This document shows, one piece after another, positions 43,072-52,194 of a stretch of DNA of 64,000 nucleotides. Within the stretch, counting starts at the first letter, position 1. Each line of letters starts with the position of its first letter. Source of the stretch: Sphingobacterium griseoflavum (lineage in GTDB: Bacteria > Bacteroidota > Bacteroidia > Sphingobacteriales > Sphingobacteriaceae). The notes beneath the pieces were generated by a model. The model did no database searches and was not told the DNA's origin. It worked only from the letters and a program-made list of their open reading frames with translations. The stretch is taken from positions 22,465 to 86,464 of the forward strand of contig NZ_BNAF01000016.1 in NCBI RefSeq assembly GCF_014653155.1. The letters run 5' to 3'. The position numbers were made by a program, and so were the translations under genes.

Positions 43072-43950
43072 GTGAGATACGGAGCAATAGATATAGGATC
43101 CAATGCAGTTAGGCTATTAATTGCAGAAGTAAATCAAGAAAGTAATCCGATCCAATTCAAGAAAGAGGCACTTATTCGTGTTCCCCTTCGTTTGGGCGAC
43201 GACGCGTTCATTCATCAACACATATCAAAACCCAAATTCGAGAATATGGTGAAAACCATGCAAGCTTTTCGTAATCTGATGGATGTATATCGTGTTCAGG
43301 ACTACATGGCTTGCGCTACATCTGCCATGCGAGATGCTGACAACGGTGCGCAGATCGTCGAAGCATGCCGCAAAATTGGCGTAGACATACAGATCATTGA
43401 TGGATCACGCGAAGCTGCCATTATCTATAACAGCAATTTGCAGGAAAAGATGGATAAGAGCAAGGTATATCTGTACATTGACGTGGGCGGTGGTAGTACG
43501 GAGATTTCGCTGTTTGCCAATGCAAAACTGATTGCATCACGTTCTTTTAATTTGGGGACCATCCGCGTGCTAGATAATCAAGATGATCCAGAGACTTGGG
43601 AGGAGATGAAGAGGTGGGTCAGGGAGCATACAAAAATTTACAAGAATATCTACGGAATTGGTACGGGGGGCAATATCAACAAGCTCTCGCGCATTGCGAA
43701 CGAGAAAATGGATAAGCCAATGTCCTACGCGAAACTTAAGGCTATCTACCAATATTTAAGTTCATACTCTTTAAAAGACCGGATCCACGTGCTCGGGCTA
43801 AAGCAGGATCGTGCAGACGTTATTATCCCTGCTGCGGAGATTTTTCTGACGATTATGAAAGTTGGCCATTTAAAAAACATTGTGGCGCCGCGTGTCGGTT
43901 TGGTGGATGGAATTATTCAGACTTTGATAGACAGTAACTTAAGTAAATAG
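43072..43950 (+). CDS. Ppx/GppA family phosphatase (exopolyphosphatase-like)
   Basis: 292 residues, ASKHA-fold phosphatase of the polyphosphate/guanosine pentaphosphate group. It reads RYGAIDIGSNAVRLLI from the N terminus; IDVGGGSTEISLF gives the phosphate-2 loop and GTGGNINKLSRIA follows. It starts with GTG 43072; the next in-frame Met is well inside the fold, so GTG is right. It lacks the C-terminal HD-like domain of E. coli Ppx, as in short Bacteroidota forms. A tRNA-Leu gene follows. Confidence 0.88.
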   Translation: MRYGAIDIGSNAVRLLIAEVNQESNPIQFKKEALIRVPLRLGDDAFIHQHISKPKFENMVKTMQAFRNLMDVYRVQDYMACATSAMRDADNGAQIVEACRKIGVDIQIIDGSREAAIIYNSNLQEKMDKSKVYLYIDVGGGSTEISLFANAKLIASRSFNLGTIRVLDNQDDPETWEEMKRWVREHTKIYKNIYGIGTGGNINKLSRIANEKMDKPMSYAKLKAIYQYLSSYSLKDRIHVLGLKQDRADVIIPAAEIFLTIMKVGHLKNIVAPRVGLVDGIIQTLIDSNLSK

Positions 43951-43970
43951 TGCTGAAATTTATAAAAATC

Positions 43971-44002
43971 TTTCTCGAAATGGCTTAAAAGCATTACTTT
44001 TG
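43971..44002 (+). promoter_or_regulatory. tRNA-Leu promoter
   Basis: TTTC 43971-43974 (one mismatch to TTTG), 20 bases, then TACTTTTG 43995-44002, an exact -7 box, 9 bases before the tRNA. Confidence 0.6.
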
Positions 44003-44011
44003 CTAACGCAA

Positions 44012-44094
44012 GCTCAGGTGGCGAAATTGGTAGACGCACCATCTTGAGGGGGTGGCGCCTTATGGGCGTGGCAGTTCGAATCTGCTCCTGAGCA
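44012..44094 (+). tRNA. tRNA-Leu (GAG)
   Basis: 83 nt with a long variable arm. Acceptor GCTCAGG and CCTGAGC, discriminator A. Anticodon stem CCATC/GGTGG with loop TTGAGGG gives anticodon GAG. CCA is not encoded. Confidence 0.93.
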
Positions 44095-44134
44095 CAAAAA
44101 AAAAGACTTTCATGTTGGAAGTCTTTTTTTTGTG
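44095..44134. terminator. Terminator after tRNA-Leu
   Basis: CACAAAAAAAAAGACTT pairs with AAGTCTTTTTTTTGTG around a short loop. T tracts on both strands could also stop the convergent Fe-S operon. Confidence 0.75.
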
Positions 44135-44169
44135 CAACGTGAGGCACCATAATTTGTTTATTGCACCCA

Positions 44170-44970
44170 TTAGAGGCCGTTTGCACGAACGGTAATTTCC
44201 GCCACATCGAGTACCTCTATTTCTTGCTCTTTCTCTTTCATCTTGACACCATCGCGCAACATCGTCATACAAAATGGACAGGCGGCTGCCACTATGGTAG
44301 CCTTCGAATCCAGCACGTCCTCTAAACGTTCGGTATTTACATCTTTTTTGCCCGGCTCCGGTTCTTTAAACATTTGTGCACCGCCCGCTCCACAGCACAG
44401 ACCGTTGCTTTTGCAGCGCTTAAGCTCAACGAGATCGGCATCTAGTGTTTCCAGTACTTTGCGCGGAGCTTCATACACTTCGTTTGCGCGGCCTAAGTAG
44501 CAGGGGTCGTGGTAGGTGATCCGTTTACCTTTAAAGTCATGTCCATCGGCGGGGCGCAACTTTCCCTCGTCAATCAAGGATTGGATAAGTTGAGTATGAT
44601 GGATAACTTCATAATGTCCACCCAAACTAGGGTATTCATTCTTCAGCGTATTGAAACAATGAGGACAGGCCGTAACGATCTTTTTGATCGCATATCCATC
44701 TAGAATCTGTATGTTCATCATGGCCTGCATCTGGAACAGAAATTCGTTGCCGGCTCGTTTTGCCGGATCTCCAGTGCAACTTTCTTCCGTGCCGAGGATA
44801 GCATACTTGATGCCCACATGATGCAATATTTTACAGATATCTTTGGTGATGCGCTGTGCGCGTTCGTCAAAACTGCCTGCACAGCCCACCCAAAATAAAA
44901 GGTCGGGACTGTCGCCATTAGCCAGCATTTCGGCAGCTGTAGGGATATGAAAGTTGGTTTCCATAGGCAT
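44170..44970 (-). CDS. CCG-domain (heterodisulfide reductase B-like) Fe-S protein
   Basis: 266 residues, with two cysteine-rich CCG domains of the kind in HdrB, GlpC and LutA. The first has WVGCAGSFDERA and GTEESCTGDPAKR, then VTACPHCFNTLKNEY. The second has TYHDPCYLGRANEVYEAPR, SNGLCCGAGGAQMF and AAACPFCMTML. ATG 44970 is chosen because the upstream gene stops 8 bases before it; the frame is also open further up. With the gene at 44978 it forms a membrane-linked electron transfer unit. Donor and acceptor are unknown. Confidence 0.85.
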   Translation of the reverse strand: MPMETNFHIPTAAEMLANGDSPDLLFWVGCAGSFDERAQRITKDICKILHHVGIKYAILGTEESCTGDPAKRAGNEFLFQMQAMMNIQILDGYAIKKIVTACPHCFNTLKNEYPSLGGHYEVIHHTQLIQSLIDEGKLRPADGHDFKGKRITYHDPCYLGRANEVYEAPRKVLETLDADLVELKRCKSNGLCCGAGGAQMFKEPEPGKKDVNTERLEDVLDSKATIVAAACPFCMTMLRDGVKMKEKEQEIEVLDVAEITVRANGL

Positions 44971-44977
44971 GGTGTTA

Positions 44978-46270
44978 TTACGAGTTTGTCCAGTTGGCAC
45001 GGTCTGCTTGCGCATACTTCCAAGGGGCACCGTTGTTTTCTAAGTTGTTAAACATGGCATTGACGCTAGCGGGCGCTTGTGACTCCTCCATCACGGCATA
45101 CTGACGCAGACCCATGATGATCTCTAGCGGGTTTATATTAACGGGGCACTGCTCGACACAAGCATTGCAGCTGGTGCAGGCCCATATCTCCTCGCGCTTG
45201 ATGTAATCGTCAATCAGCGACTTTCCATCTTCTTGGAAAGCTTTGTTTTTATCGATTTGTTTACCGACCTCTTCTAGCCGGTCACGCGTATCCATCATAA
45301 TTTTGCGTGGCGACAATAGTTTGCCGGTTATATTGGCCGGACATGCGGCTGAGCATCGCCCACACTCGGTACAGGTGTAGGCATCCAAAAGGTTCTTCCA
45401 CGTCAGGTCCTGTACATCTTTTACACCGAAACGTCCTACTTCACCTGATGGTGGAGGAAGGGATGGATCCAGCATCACCTTTACTTCTGCTGTAACGGCA
45501 GGCATATTTTCAAACTTTCCTTTGGGCTTCAGGTTGGAGAAGTACGTGTTGGGGAAGGCAAGTATAATATGCAGATGTTTGGATAAGGGCAAGTAGTTTA
45601 AGAAAGCTAGCACGCCGATGATGTGCAACCACCAGGCCGTACGTTCAATGGCTATTAGGCTATTGCTATTATCCGGTAGGATGCCGGCTAAATAGCTGCT
45701 TATAGGAAAGGATCCAGCGAGATGATAATGGGAGAATCCCATCGTTTGTAGTTTATAGTCGGCGGCGTTCATTATCAGAAACGCTGCCATCAGGATAATT
45801 TCCGTAAACAGGATAAGGTTGGCATCAGATTTTGGCCATCCCTTGAGTTCTCTTCCTTTGAATCGATAGATCTGCAGGGCATTTCGGCGGATAAAAAAGA
45901 TCAAACAGGAGACCAGCACGGCGAAGGCTAATAGTTCGAAAGCATAAATGAGAAAATCATAAAAGGAGCCCATAAACGATAACGCACGATGTGTGCCAAA
46001 AATACCATCGATAACAATCTCTAACATTTCAATGTTAATGATGCAGAAGCCGACATAGACAAAAAGGTGCAGCACCGCAGGTAGTGGCTTCTTGAACATC
46101 TTTTTCTGCCCGAAAGCGACCAGTAACATCATTTTTACGCGTGCTTTAGCATCTCCGCGGCGGTCATCGGATTTGCCCAATCTTATGTTGCGATAGATGC
46201 GACGCGCATTTATCGTGAAAAACGCCAGGGCACCGAACAGCAAACAGAAAAAAATGACTTGACTTATCAT
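44978..46270 (-). CDS. Membrane protein with 4Fe-4S dicluster domain (HdrC/DgcB-like)
   Basis: 430 residues. About five membrane helices in the first 270 residues (VIFFCLLFGALAFFTI, FVYVGFCIINIEMLEIVI, FLIYAFELLAFAVLVSCLIFFI and later ones) resemble heme b-carrying NarI-like subunits, and the C-terminal domain has two ferredoxin clusters: CTECGRCSAACP and CTSCNACVEQCP. ATG 46270 starts directly before the first helix; GTG 46291 is an in-frame alternative. The next gene follows after 7 bases. Likely a quinone-linked redox module. Confidence 0.85.
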   Translation of the reverse strand: MISQVIFFCLLFGALAFFTINARRIYRNIRLGKSDDRRGDAKARVKMMLLVAFGQKKMFKKPLPAVLHLFVYVGFCIINIEMLEIVIDGIFGTHRALSFMGSFYDFLIYAFELLAFAVLVSCLIFFIRRNALQIYRFKGRELKGWPKSDANLILFTEIILMAAFLIMNAADYKLQTMGFSHYHLAGSFPISSYLAGILPDNSNSLIAIERTAWWLHIIGVLAFLNYLPLSKHLHIILAFPNTYFSNLKPKGKFENMPAVTAEVKVMLDPSLPPPSGEVGRFGVKDVQDLTWKNLLDAYTCTECGRCSAACPANITGKLLSPRKIMMDTRDRLEEVGKQIDKNKAFQEDGKSLIDDYIKREEIWACTSCNACVEQCPVNINPLEIIMGLRQYAVMEESQAPASVNAMFNNLENNGAPWKYAQADRANWTNS

Positions 46271-46405
46271 AACTATTTTTTCAGGTATCACAAATATAAA
46301 GAACAGATTAATACTATGCTAGCATAATACTTATTTGGAACCATTAAAAATAGAAATGCTATCTTACTTAAAGGAGCGATCGGCAGTAAGTATAGGTTTC
46401 AGGGA

Positions 46406-46443
46406 ATAAAAAAGCAACCTCGATGCTTACACCAAGGTTGCTT
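46406..46443 (-). terminator. Terminator of the Kelch lipoprotein gene
   Basis: A 9-bp stem (AAGCAACCT and complement on opposite side) and, on the minus strand, a TTTTTTATT tail about 50 bases after the Kelch stop. Confidence 0.7.
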
Positions 46444-46494
46444 AACGTTGTCATCGGCGCATGCCAACGAGGTATGATAGCGGGAGCCGATTGG

Positions 46495-47496
46495 CTACCA
46501 AGGATTCGGCATGAACTTCCACATATCATAAAAGGGAGAGGTACCACTTCGTCCTGTGGCGACATAGGCCACACTGCCGTGTACAAAGGCGATAGCTTGA
46601 TGCCTAACCGATCCGGCGAAAGATTGATGTTCCTCCCAATAGTCGCCGGAGGCTACATAGCGCCAAGTGCTCGATGTCGGAGAGCCATTGTAACTGGCCA
46701 AACCGCCCGATATAAATGCCGTGCCATCGAGTACGAATGCGGAGGGACTTAGACGCGTCAAGTTGTAGGTATAATCGTCATCATCACGATCGGAGAGTGG
46801 CTCCTTTTCTATCCAGTTGGTACCGTCGAAAGCATAAAATGTGCTTACATTTTGGTTGTTGCTAACGCCGCCACCGAGGTATGCCAATCCATTTAGAACA
46901 AAAGTGAAGGCAAATGAGCGCTTGTTTGGCGTGCTGGATACCTTCGTCCATTTGCCGCCGCTGGCATCTGGCGTAAAGGTGTAAAAATCATTGAAATCCT
47001 GACCGTCGAAATCACGGCCTGTCCCGACGTAGGCGACACCATTGAGCGAGAATGCGACTGCGGCGTAGCGTGCGGATCCCTCAAAGTCTGCGACTTTTGT
47101 CCATACGTTTGTGCTGGGGTCATATTCGTAAAAATCCTTGAACATCGTCGTTGAATTTGTGCCCAGTCCGACATATCCCTTACCATCGATGACAAAGGAT
47201 ACGGCGTTGTTACGCGCCTCTCCGGGGAAGGTGCTCATTTGTTCCCAACTTTGTAAAGCTGGCGAGAAACGCCAAGTATCAACAAATCGATTGGAATTGG
47301 TGCCATAACCTGTGGTCAGATAGGTATAGTCGCCTATGCTAAAGCTCACGGCGCCACTGCGCGGGAGACCTTCAAAATCGGCTCCTTTCGTCCATTCGTC
47401 CGGATCGTCGTCTTCATCCGAGGAGCAAGAGACCACAGGTAGAGCAAGAGTGACCAACAGGAACAGTTTGATTATCCATTTCATTTTCATTTTCAT
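46495..47496 (-). CDS. Kelch-repeat lipoprotein
   Basis: 333 residues, lipoprotein (lipobox VVSC, Cys24) with an acidic linker (SDEDDDPDEW), then about six Kelch-like blades each with a Gly-x-G/hydrophobic core and a Trp spaced about 47 residues apart (FSIGDYTYLTTGYGTN, FVIDGKGYVGLGTNS, FSLNGVAYVGTGRDF, FVLNGLAYLGGGVSN, FVLDGTAFISGGLAS, FVHGSVAYVATGRSG). This gives a six-bladed propeller exposed on the cell surface or in the periplasm. The start overlaps the DUF4270 stop by four bases, so they form a unit. Confidence 0.88.
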   Translation of the reverse strand: MKMKMKWIIKLFLLVTLALPVVSCSSDEDDDPDEWTKGADFEGLPRSGAVSFSIGDYTYLTTGYGTNSNRFVDTWRFSPALQSWEQMSTFPGEARNNAVSFVIDGKGYVGLGTNSTTMFKDFYEYDPSTNVWTKVADFEGSARYAAVAFSLNGVAYVGTGRDFDGQDFNDFYTFTPDASGGKWTKVSSTPNKRSFAFTFVLNGLAYLGGGVSNNQNVSTFYAFDGTNWIEKEPLSDRDDDDYTYNLTRLSPSAFVLDGTAFISGGLASYNGSPTSSTWRYVASGDYWEEHQSFAGSVRHQAIAFVHGSVAYVATGRSGTSPFYDMWKFMPNPW

Positions 47497-48866
47497 TGTG
47501 TTTTGATGTATAGTACATTTAATTTAATAGCGGGTTTGTTGTCGTTCTGCGCGACTTGCAGCACATTTGTTCTAGACAGCAATGTGGTCGTCGGGAGCGA
47601 GATAAGCAGACTTTCTTCATCGTCATATGTTTGGGTTTTAATCAAGGCGCTCAGGTAGTTGCTAATGTCAAAGACATACTTTCCCCTTCCTATTCCGCCA
47701 GACGTACTCCCTTGTTGATAGACGGCTAGAAGCGAAGCGCCGGAAGCATTTTTAACCAACGATGTTGGTGTACCATATCGGTTAGCGACAAATAAGATAA
47801 GCGAGTCTGGAGGAGGGTAAAAGCCATACTCAAGCTGGTCCGTCTCAATAATGAGTTGCGCTTTGTTGATGGCGGTTGCACCTAAACCAAGTGTTTCGCG
47901 AATACCCGGAAACCTGATGCGGCTAACGAGCCCTGTTAGTCCTTGGACAAATGTTCTGCTATCGGTCGATGTCGACACAATCTCGCTGTTAACCGCGGTC
48001 ATGGCTCGAAGCAGACTATTGCTCCTCTCAGTTTCTATTCGGTTATATTGATAGTCGCTGTTGCCCATGTTGATGGTCAGCTCTTCTGTGATACGGCGTC
48101 CATCGGATTGTCTTTCGTAACTGTAATGCAGACTGAATGCGATGGAGTCTTTGAAGCCCACGATTGCTTTTGCATCAGGCTCGGATATGATGGCCAATCC
48201 GCGGAAAAAGTCCAGAAAGTCATCTTCTACCGTAAGTCTACTGTCTTTCGATAGCACCATGCCAAAAAGCGTATGCCCTAGATTCTGATCGAGTTTTATG
48301 GAGACTGTATCCTTTTTGGAATGGGGTTTTGGAGAAAAACGCGTGGTGCCTAGGGGCTCTCTGGCATATGCAAACTCTTGATCGGTGTAAAGCGTTTCTC
48401 CCGAAGCGAAGACAGGAAATTCATCACCTTCTAGTGCGATGGAAAGTTCTTTAGGGTCGATTGCTTGGCTAAGCCGATGGACGCTTATACCCATGGTTTG
48501 TGTGGTGTCTCCGTAGCTATACCCATTGTAAAAGAAACTGATGGTTAACGAATCGAATTGGACATCATTGGTAAAGGTCGTTGATAGATCGGGTACAGCT
48601 AGCCTGAAATAGGTAGAGGCTCGCGTTTGTCCGACATACTCGTTTTCGAAGGCTCCCACTAACAATCCTCCTTGGCCAGCAGATGGCAAAGGATCCAGCA
48701 AAAAGGTGGACGCACTTACCGCAAATGTATCGGAGCTGTTTACGGCCAGTAGGTTCTGCTCGGCCTCTAAGCCGACACCTTCTATTTTTGTGCAAGAACT
48801 AGTGATGAGGAAAGCTATGGATGCTGCGAACAGCAATCGTTTTTTTAAAATCGTGGAATATATCAT
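47493..48866 (-). CDS. DUF4270 family lipoprotein
   Basis: 457 residues, lipoprotein with an SSC lipobox after KKRLLFAASIAFLIT. The sequence is beta-rich and contains typical DUF4270 segments (LLVGAFENEYVGQTRASTYFRLAVPDL, FDSLTISFFYNGYSYGDTTQTM, GKYVFDISNYLSAL). Members are usually surface proteins of Bacteroidota of unknown function. ATG 48866 is preferred over the longer frame starting at 48926, which would put the signal peptide late. It is followed by the Kelch gene with ATGA overlap. Confidence 0.85.
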   Translation of the reverse strand: MIYSTILKKRLLFAASIAFLITSSCTKIEGVGLEAEQNLLAVNSSDTFAVSASTFLLDPLPSAGQGGLLVGAFENEYVGQTRASTYFRLAVPDLSTTFTNDVQFDSLTISFFYNGYSYGDTTQTMGISVHRLSQAIDPKELSIALEGDEFPVFASGETLYTDQEFAYAREPLGTTRFSPKPHSKKDTVSIKLDQNLGHTLFGMVLSKDSRLTVEDDFLDFFRGLAIISEPDAKAIVGFKDSIAFSLHYSYERQSDGRRITEELTINMGNSDYQYNRIETERSNSLLRAMTAVNSEIVSTSTDSRTFVQGLTGLVSRIRFPGIRETLGLGATAINKAQLIIETDQLEYGFYPPPDSLILFVANRYGTPTSLVKNASGASLLAVYQQGSTSGGIGRGKYVFDISNYLSALIKTQTYDDEESLLISLPTTTLLSRTNVLQVAQNDNKPAIKLNVLYIKTQ

Positions 48867-48994
48867 ACCTGCAAACTGAATCAAATCGATGCAGCAAAAC
48901 TGGCGATACGCTATGTTAATGAACATTACATTTTGTTAAACTAGGTTAAGCAAAAGGGCATGTCGAAAATTGATCTTTATTTTCGCCCTGTCAA

Positions 48995-50521
48995 ATGAAA
49001 TATAAATTAAAGTTGGTGATGCTGCTGGTGGTAGGTGCCGCCATCGGTATCGTTGTGGTGCTCGGTAGCTGGTTGTACGGAAGCTATCATCAGCGGATGG
49101 GGCTTTTTAGGGCGACGGCCGAGCAATCTTTGTTCGAGTCTGTACAAGACGTGATGCAGGAAATGGAGGTTAAATATCCAGATCGGCTGCATGTGGCCAT
49201 GCGGCCACCTTGGTACAAAGCATTTCTTCAGGGAATCAGGGCTGCTGCGCCCGAAATACCTAAACAGGATTTAGAAAATATACTGGATTCCATTTTGCGT
49301 AGTCAACGGCAGCACCGCTTTGACAGCGCGAGCGACCGTCCACGTCCTTTTTTTTCTCGGCAGCAAAGGAAGGTGGTCGCAAACACCGATAGGTTTACGC
49401 CGGATGAGGAGGAGACGGCACGGCGGTCACACATCATGCCTTTTGCTTTTTTGCAGAGCGCGACGCTAACAGATAGCGCTTTGCAGCAGATCAAACATCG
49501 ATTTGATGGAATATTGCGCGAAAATGGCTTGCAAGGAAGCTACGTACTCCGGTTAGCGTATGCTTCTGATGGTGAACGTTCTCCGATTGGTTTGGAAAGT
49601 AAAAATCCGGATATGCTTTCCCTACGGCCTATGTTGATCGATCCCCAGCAGGGGCGTTTTATCTTCGTGCATTTTGATCAACCGTGGGAATTCCTGCTGT
49701 ATTCCATGAGCTGGCAATTGGTTGTATCGCTTTGTATTTTGGCGGTGGTGCTGGGCACGTTTTTCTACCTGTTCATTACCATATTAAAACAGAATAAGTT
49801 GCATCTGCTGCGAAAGGCCTTTGTGAACAGCCTGACGCACGAGTTGCGCACACCGGTTACCACCGTTTCTTTGGCTGTAGACGCGCTCCACGATTCTATC
49901 GATGCGAGCGATGTCGAGTTGCGCGAGCAATACCATCTGATGGCAGTTGAAGAGCTAGATCATCTCTCAGGGATGATCGATCGAGTACTGGACATCGCAG
50001 ATGCTGATCCGAAAGAAGGCCCTATTTTAGATCGCTTGTCTTTGGATTTTTCGCAATTGATTCGTAAATCTGTCGCACACGTACGGCTAGCGAAAGTTTG
50101 GCAAGATGTCAGTATTGATTTTGAAGAGCCTGTATCTTCGGTGTTTATCAAAGGGGATGCCCATCACCTAAAAAATGTGATCAGTAATTTATTAGACAAT
50201 GCCTTGAAATATGGCGCTAAGCATATCCTTGTACAGCTTCGTGATCAGCCCCATAGCGATGCTCATCTCCGTATCGAAGATGACGGTGTCGGTATTCCTA
50301 CGGCTTATCAACAGCAAGTGTTTGAACCATTTTTCAGGGTGCCACGTGGTGACCAATATTCAGTGAAGGGATTTGGACTGGGGTTGCCCTATGTCAAACG
50401 TATATTGGAGCAACACGGTGGCAAAATAGAAGTAAAGCATGCTGAAAGTGGCGGCGCCTTATTTATTATAAACATTCCAAAATTAAAAGACAATGATAGA
50501 CGTTTTGCTGGTGGACGATGA
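48995..50521 (+). CDS. Sensor histidine kinase
   Basis: 508-residue membrane kinase with a helix near residues 7-28, a periplasmic sensor domain of about 215 residues, a second helix near 246-268 (VVSLCILAVVLGTFFYLFI), then directly the HisKA domain without a HAMP domain. The phosphoacceptor is His282 in LTHELRTP. The ATPase domain has the N-box NVISNLLDNALKYG, G1 box EDDGVGIP and G2 box GFGLGLPYV. Its 3' end overlaps the start of the regulator gene by 29 bases. The periplasmic ligand is unknown. Confidence 0.95.
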   Translation: MKYKLKLVMLLVVGAAIGIVVVLGSWLYGSYHQRMGLFRATAEQSLFESVQDVMQEMEVKYPDRLHVAMRPPWYKAFLQGIRAAAPEIPKQDLENILDSILRSQRQHRFDSASDRPRPFFSRQQRKVVANTDRFTPDEEETARRSHIMPFAFLQSATLTDSALQQIKHRFDGILRENGLQGSYVLRLAYASDGERSPIGLESKNPDMLSLRPMLIDPQQGRFIFVHFDQPWEFLLYSMSWQLVVSLCILAVVLGTFFYLFITILKQNKLHLLRKAFVNSLTHELRTPVTTVSLAVDALHDSIDASDVELREQYHLMAVEELDHLSGMIDRVLDIADADPKEGPILDRLSLDFSQLIRKSVAHVRLAKVWQDVSIDFEEPVSSVFIKGDAHHLKNVISNLLDNALKYGAKHILVQLRDQPHSDAHLRIEDDGVGIPTAYQQQVFEPFFRVPRGDQYSVKGFGLGLPYVKRILEQHGGKIEVKHAESGGALFIINIPKLKDNDRRFAGGR

Positions 50522-51167
50522 AGAAAAACTGGGACGTATCGTCACGGACCGGCTTCGCGCGAAAGCGTTTCGGGTTCGTCAATGCCTGGATGGCCTGCAG
50601 GCATGGAAATCTTTTCAGCTATCGAAGCCGGATGTCGTAATTGTTGATGTAATGATGCCGCGGATGGACGGGTTTGCATTGACTACGAAAATCAGAGAAC
50701 ATGACAAAGCAGTACCGATTTTGTTTCTGACGGCACGCGCGTCGGTTGAAGATGTACTCAAAGGTTTCGATATCGGCGGAAACGATTACCTGAAAAAGCC
50801 CTTTCATATAGAGGAGCTGATCGCTCGTGTAGTTTCGCTTGCGAAGATGTCTAATAAATACAACCCTAACGATCGTATCATTATCGGAGAATATGTGTTG
50901 AACGCAGCGAAACAGTTGCTATTGTTTGGCGATCAAGAAATAGCATTGTCTTTTCGAGAAAGCGAGTTGTTACGGCGATTGGTGGAACGCAAAAATACGG
51001 TGATACCGAGACGCGAAATACTATTGGAATTTTGGGACGGCGACCCTTTGTCTGCCGGGCGAAGTTTAGATGTTTTTGTTTCACGGCTCCGGAAGTACTT
51101 AAGGGAGGATCCAAATATAAGCATTGTCAACATTCGCCATGTCGGATACCAGATGCGTATACGTTAA
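50493..51167 (+). CDS. OmpR-family response regulator
   Basis: 224 residues with an N-terminal receiver (acidic pair Asp8, Asp9; phosphoacceptor Asp52 in IVDVMMP; Lys in YLKKPF) and a C-terminal winged helix (about 130-224; LSFRESELLRRLVERKN, RSLDVFVSRLRKYLREDP and VRHVGYQMRI-like end). The gene overlaps its kinase, so it is the cognate partner. The divergent DUF4270-Kelch unit is a plausible target. Confidence 0.95.
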   Translation: MIDVLLVDDEEKLGRIVTDRLRAKAFRVRQCLDGLQAWKSFQLSKPDVVIVDVMMPRMDGFALTTKIREHDKAVPILFLTARASVEDVLKGFDIGGNDYLKKPFHIEELIARVVSLAKMSNKYNPNDRIIIGEYVLNAAKQLLLFGDQEIALSFRESELLRRLVERKNTVIPRREILLEFWDGDPLSAGRSLDVFVSRLRKYLREDPNISIVNIRHVGYQMRIR

Positions 51168-51175
51168 ATGATATG

Positions 51176-51197
51176 GGCGGCAAGTTTGCCTGCCGCC
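51176..51197. terminator. Stem-loop between the response regulator and rimK
   Basis: 7-bp GC-rich stem (GGCGGCA/TGCCGCC) with an 8-base loop between convergent genes. No T tract. Confidence 0.4.
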
Positions 51198-51212
51198 GAT
51201 GTTTACCACATG

Positions 51213-52148
51213 CTATAACTTACTTTCTTTTTTTACCTTTCTTTTCGGAATGGATGGTTTTAGCGTCTGCTTCGCATTGTATTGTCCCTCAAGGTATTTA
51301 ATGATTTCGGCGGCGATATCTTTTTCGGTGGCCGATTCAATACCTTCAAGGCCAGGAGAGGAGTTTACTTCCAATATCAGAGGCCCCCTTGCACTGGGTA
51401 GCATATCCACTCCCGCTACGGTAAGTCCCATGGCTTTGGCCGCCGAAATTGCCGTTTCCCGTTCCGTGCGTGTCAATTTGACGATTTCTGCTGTGCCACC
51501 GCGATGCAAATTGGATCTGAACTCACCTTCTTTGGCGGTACGCTTCATCGCACCCACTACCTTTCCATCTACCACAAAAGCACGGATGTCGGTGCCTTTG
51601 GCTTCTTTGATGTATTCTTGAATCAAGATATTGTTGCCCAATCCATAGAAGGCCTCAATAACGGAAGATGCCGCTTTTTTCGTTTCCGCCAAGACAACGC
51701 CTATTCCTTGCGTACCTTCCAGCAACTTAATCACTAGAGGCGCTCCGCCGACCATGTTGATCAAATCATCTACATCGGACACCGACCGGGCGAACCCTGT
51801 AATGGGCAGACCCAGCCCTGCACCAGATAAGATCTGCATGCAGCGCAGTTTGTCGCGCGACCGTGTGATCGCTTGGCTGGGATTTGCTGACACGACATCC
51901 ATCACCTCAAATTGGCGCACAATAGCCGATCCGTAGAATGTCAACGAGGAGCCTATGCGTGGAATGATGGCATCGATGTGGGATAAATCCTGTCCCTTAT
52001 AATGAATGGTGGGTTTCCCTTGTTGTATACCGACGTAGCATTTGCTATGATCAATGATCTGGCAATGATGTCCACGTGATTCGGCAGCCTCGACCAAGCG
52101 TTTTGTGGAATAGAGATTTCTATTCGTCGATAATACGGCTATATTCAC
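51213..52148 (-). CDS. rimK: RimK family ATP-grasp ligase
   Basis: 311 residues; ATP-grasp ligase of the RimK family, which adds glutamates to the C terminus of ribosomal protein S6 in E. coli. Seen: IPRIGSSLTFYGSAIVRQFE, LVIKLLEGTQGIGVVLAET (ATP-binding loop), and LEVNSSPGLEGIE (metal-binding Glu/Asn). The C terminus is lysine-rich (PSIPKRKVKKESKL). It follows a retropepsin-like protease gene, as in many RimK operons. Whether S6 is the substrate here is not visible. Confidence 0.9.
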   Translation of the reverse strand: MNIAVLSTNRNLYSTKRLVEAAESRGHHCQIIDHSKCYVGIQQGKPTIHYKGQDLSHIDAIIPRIGSSLTFYGSAIVRQFEVMDVVSANPSQAITRSRDKLRCMQILSGAGLGLPITGFARSVSDVDDLINMVGGAPLVIKLLEGTQGIGVVLAETKKAASSVIEAFYGLGNNILIQEYIKEAKGTDIRAFVVDGKVVGAMKRTAKEGEFRSNLHRGGTAEIVKLTRTERETAISAAKAMGLTVAGVDMLPSARGPLILEVNSSPGLEGIESATEKDIAAEIIKYLEGQYNAKQTLKPSIPKRKVKKESKL

Positions 52149-52194
52149 TGAAAGATTTTTTTATTGGGATAAACAGTTAAATCGATAATAAGTT

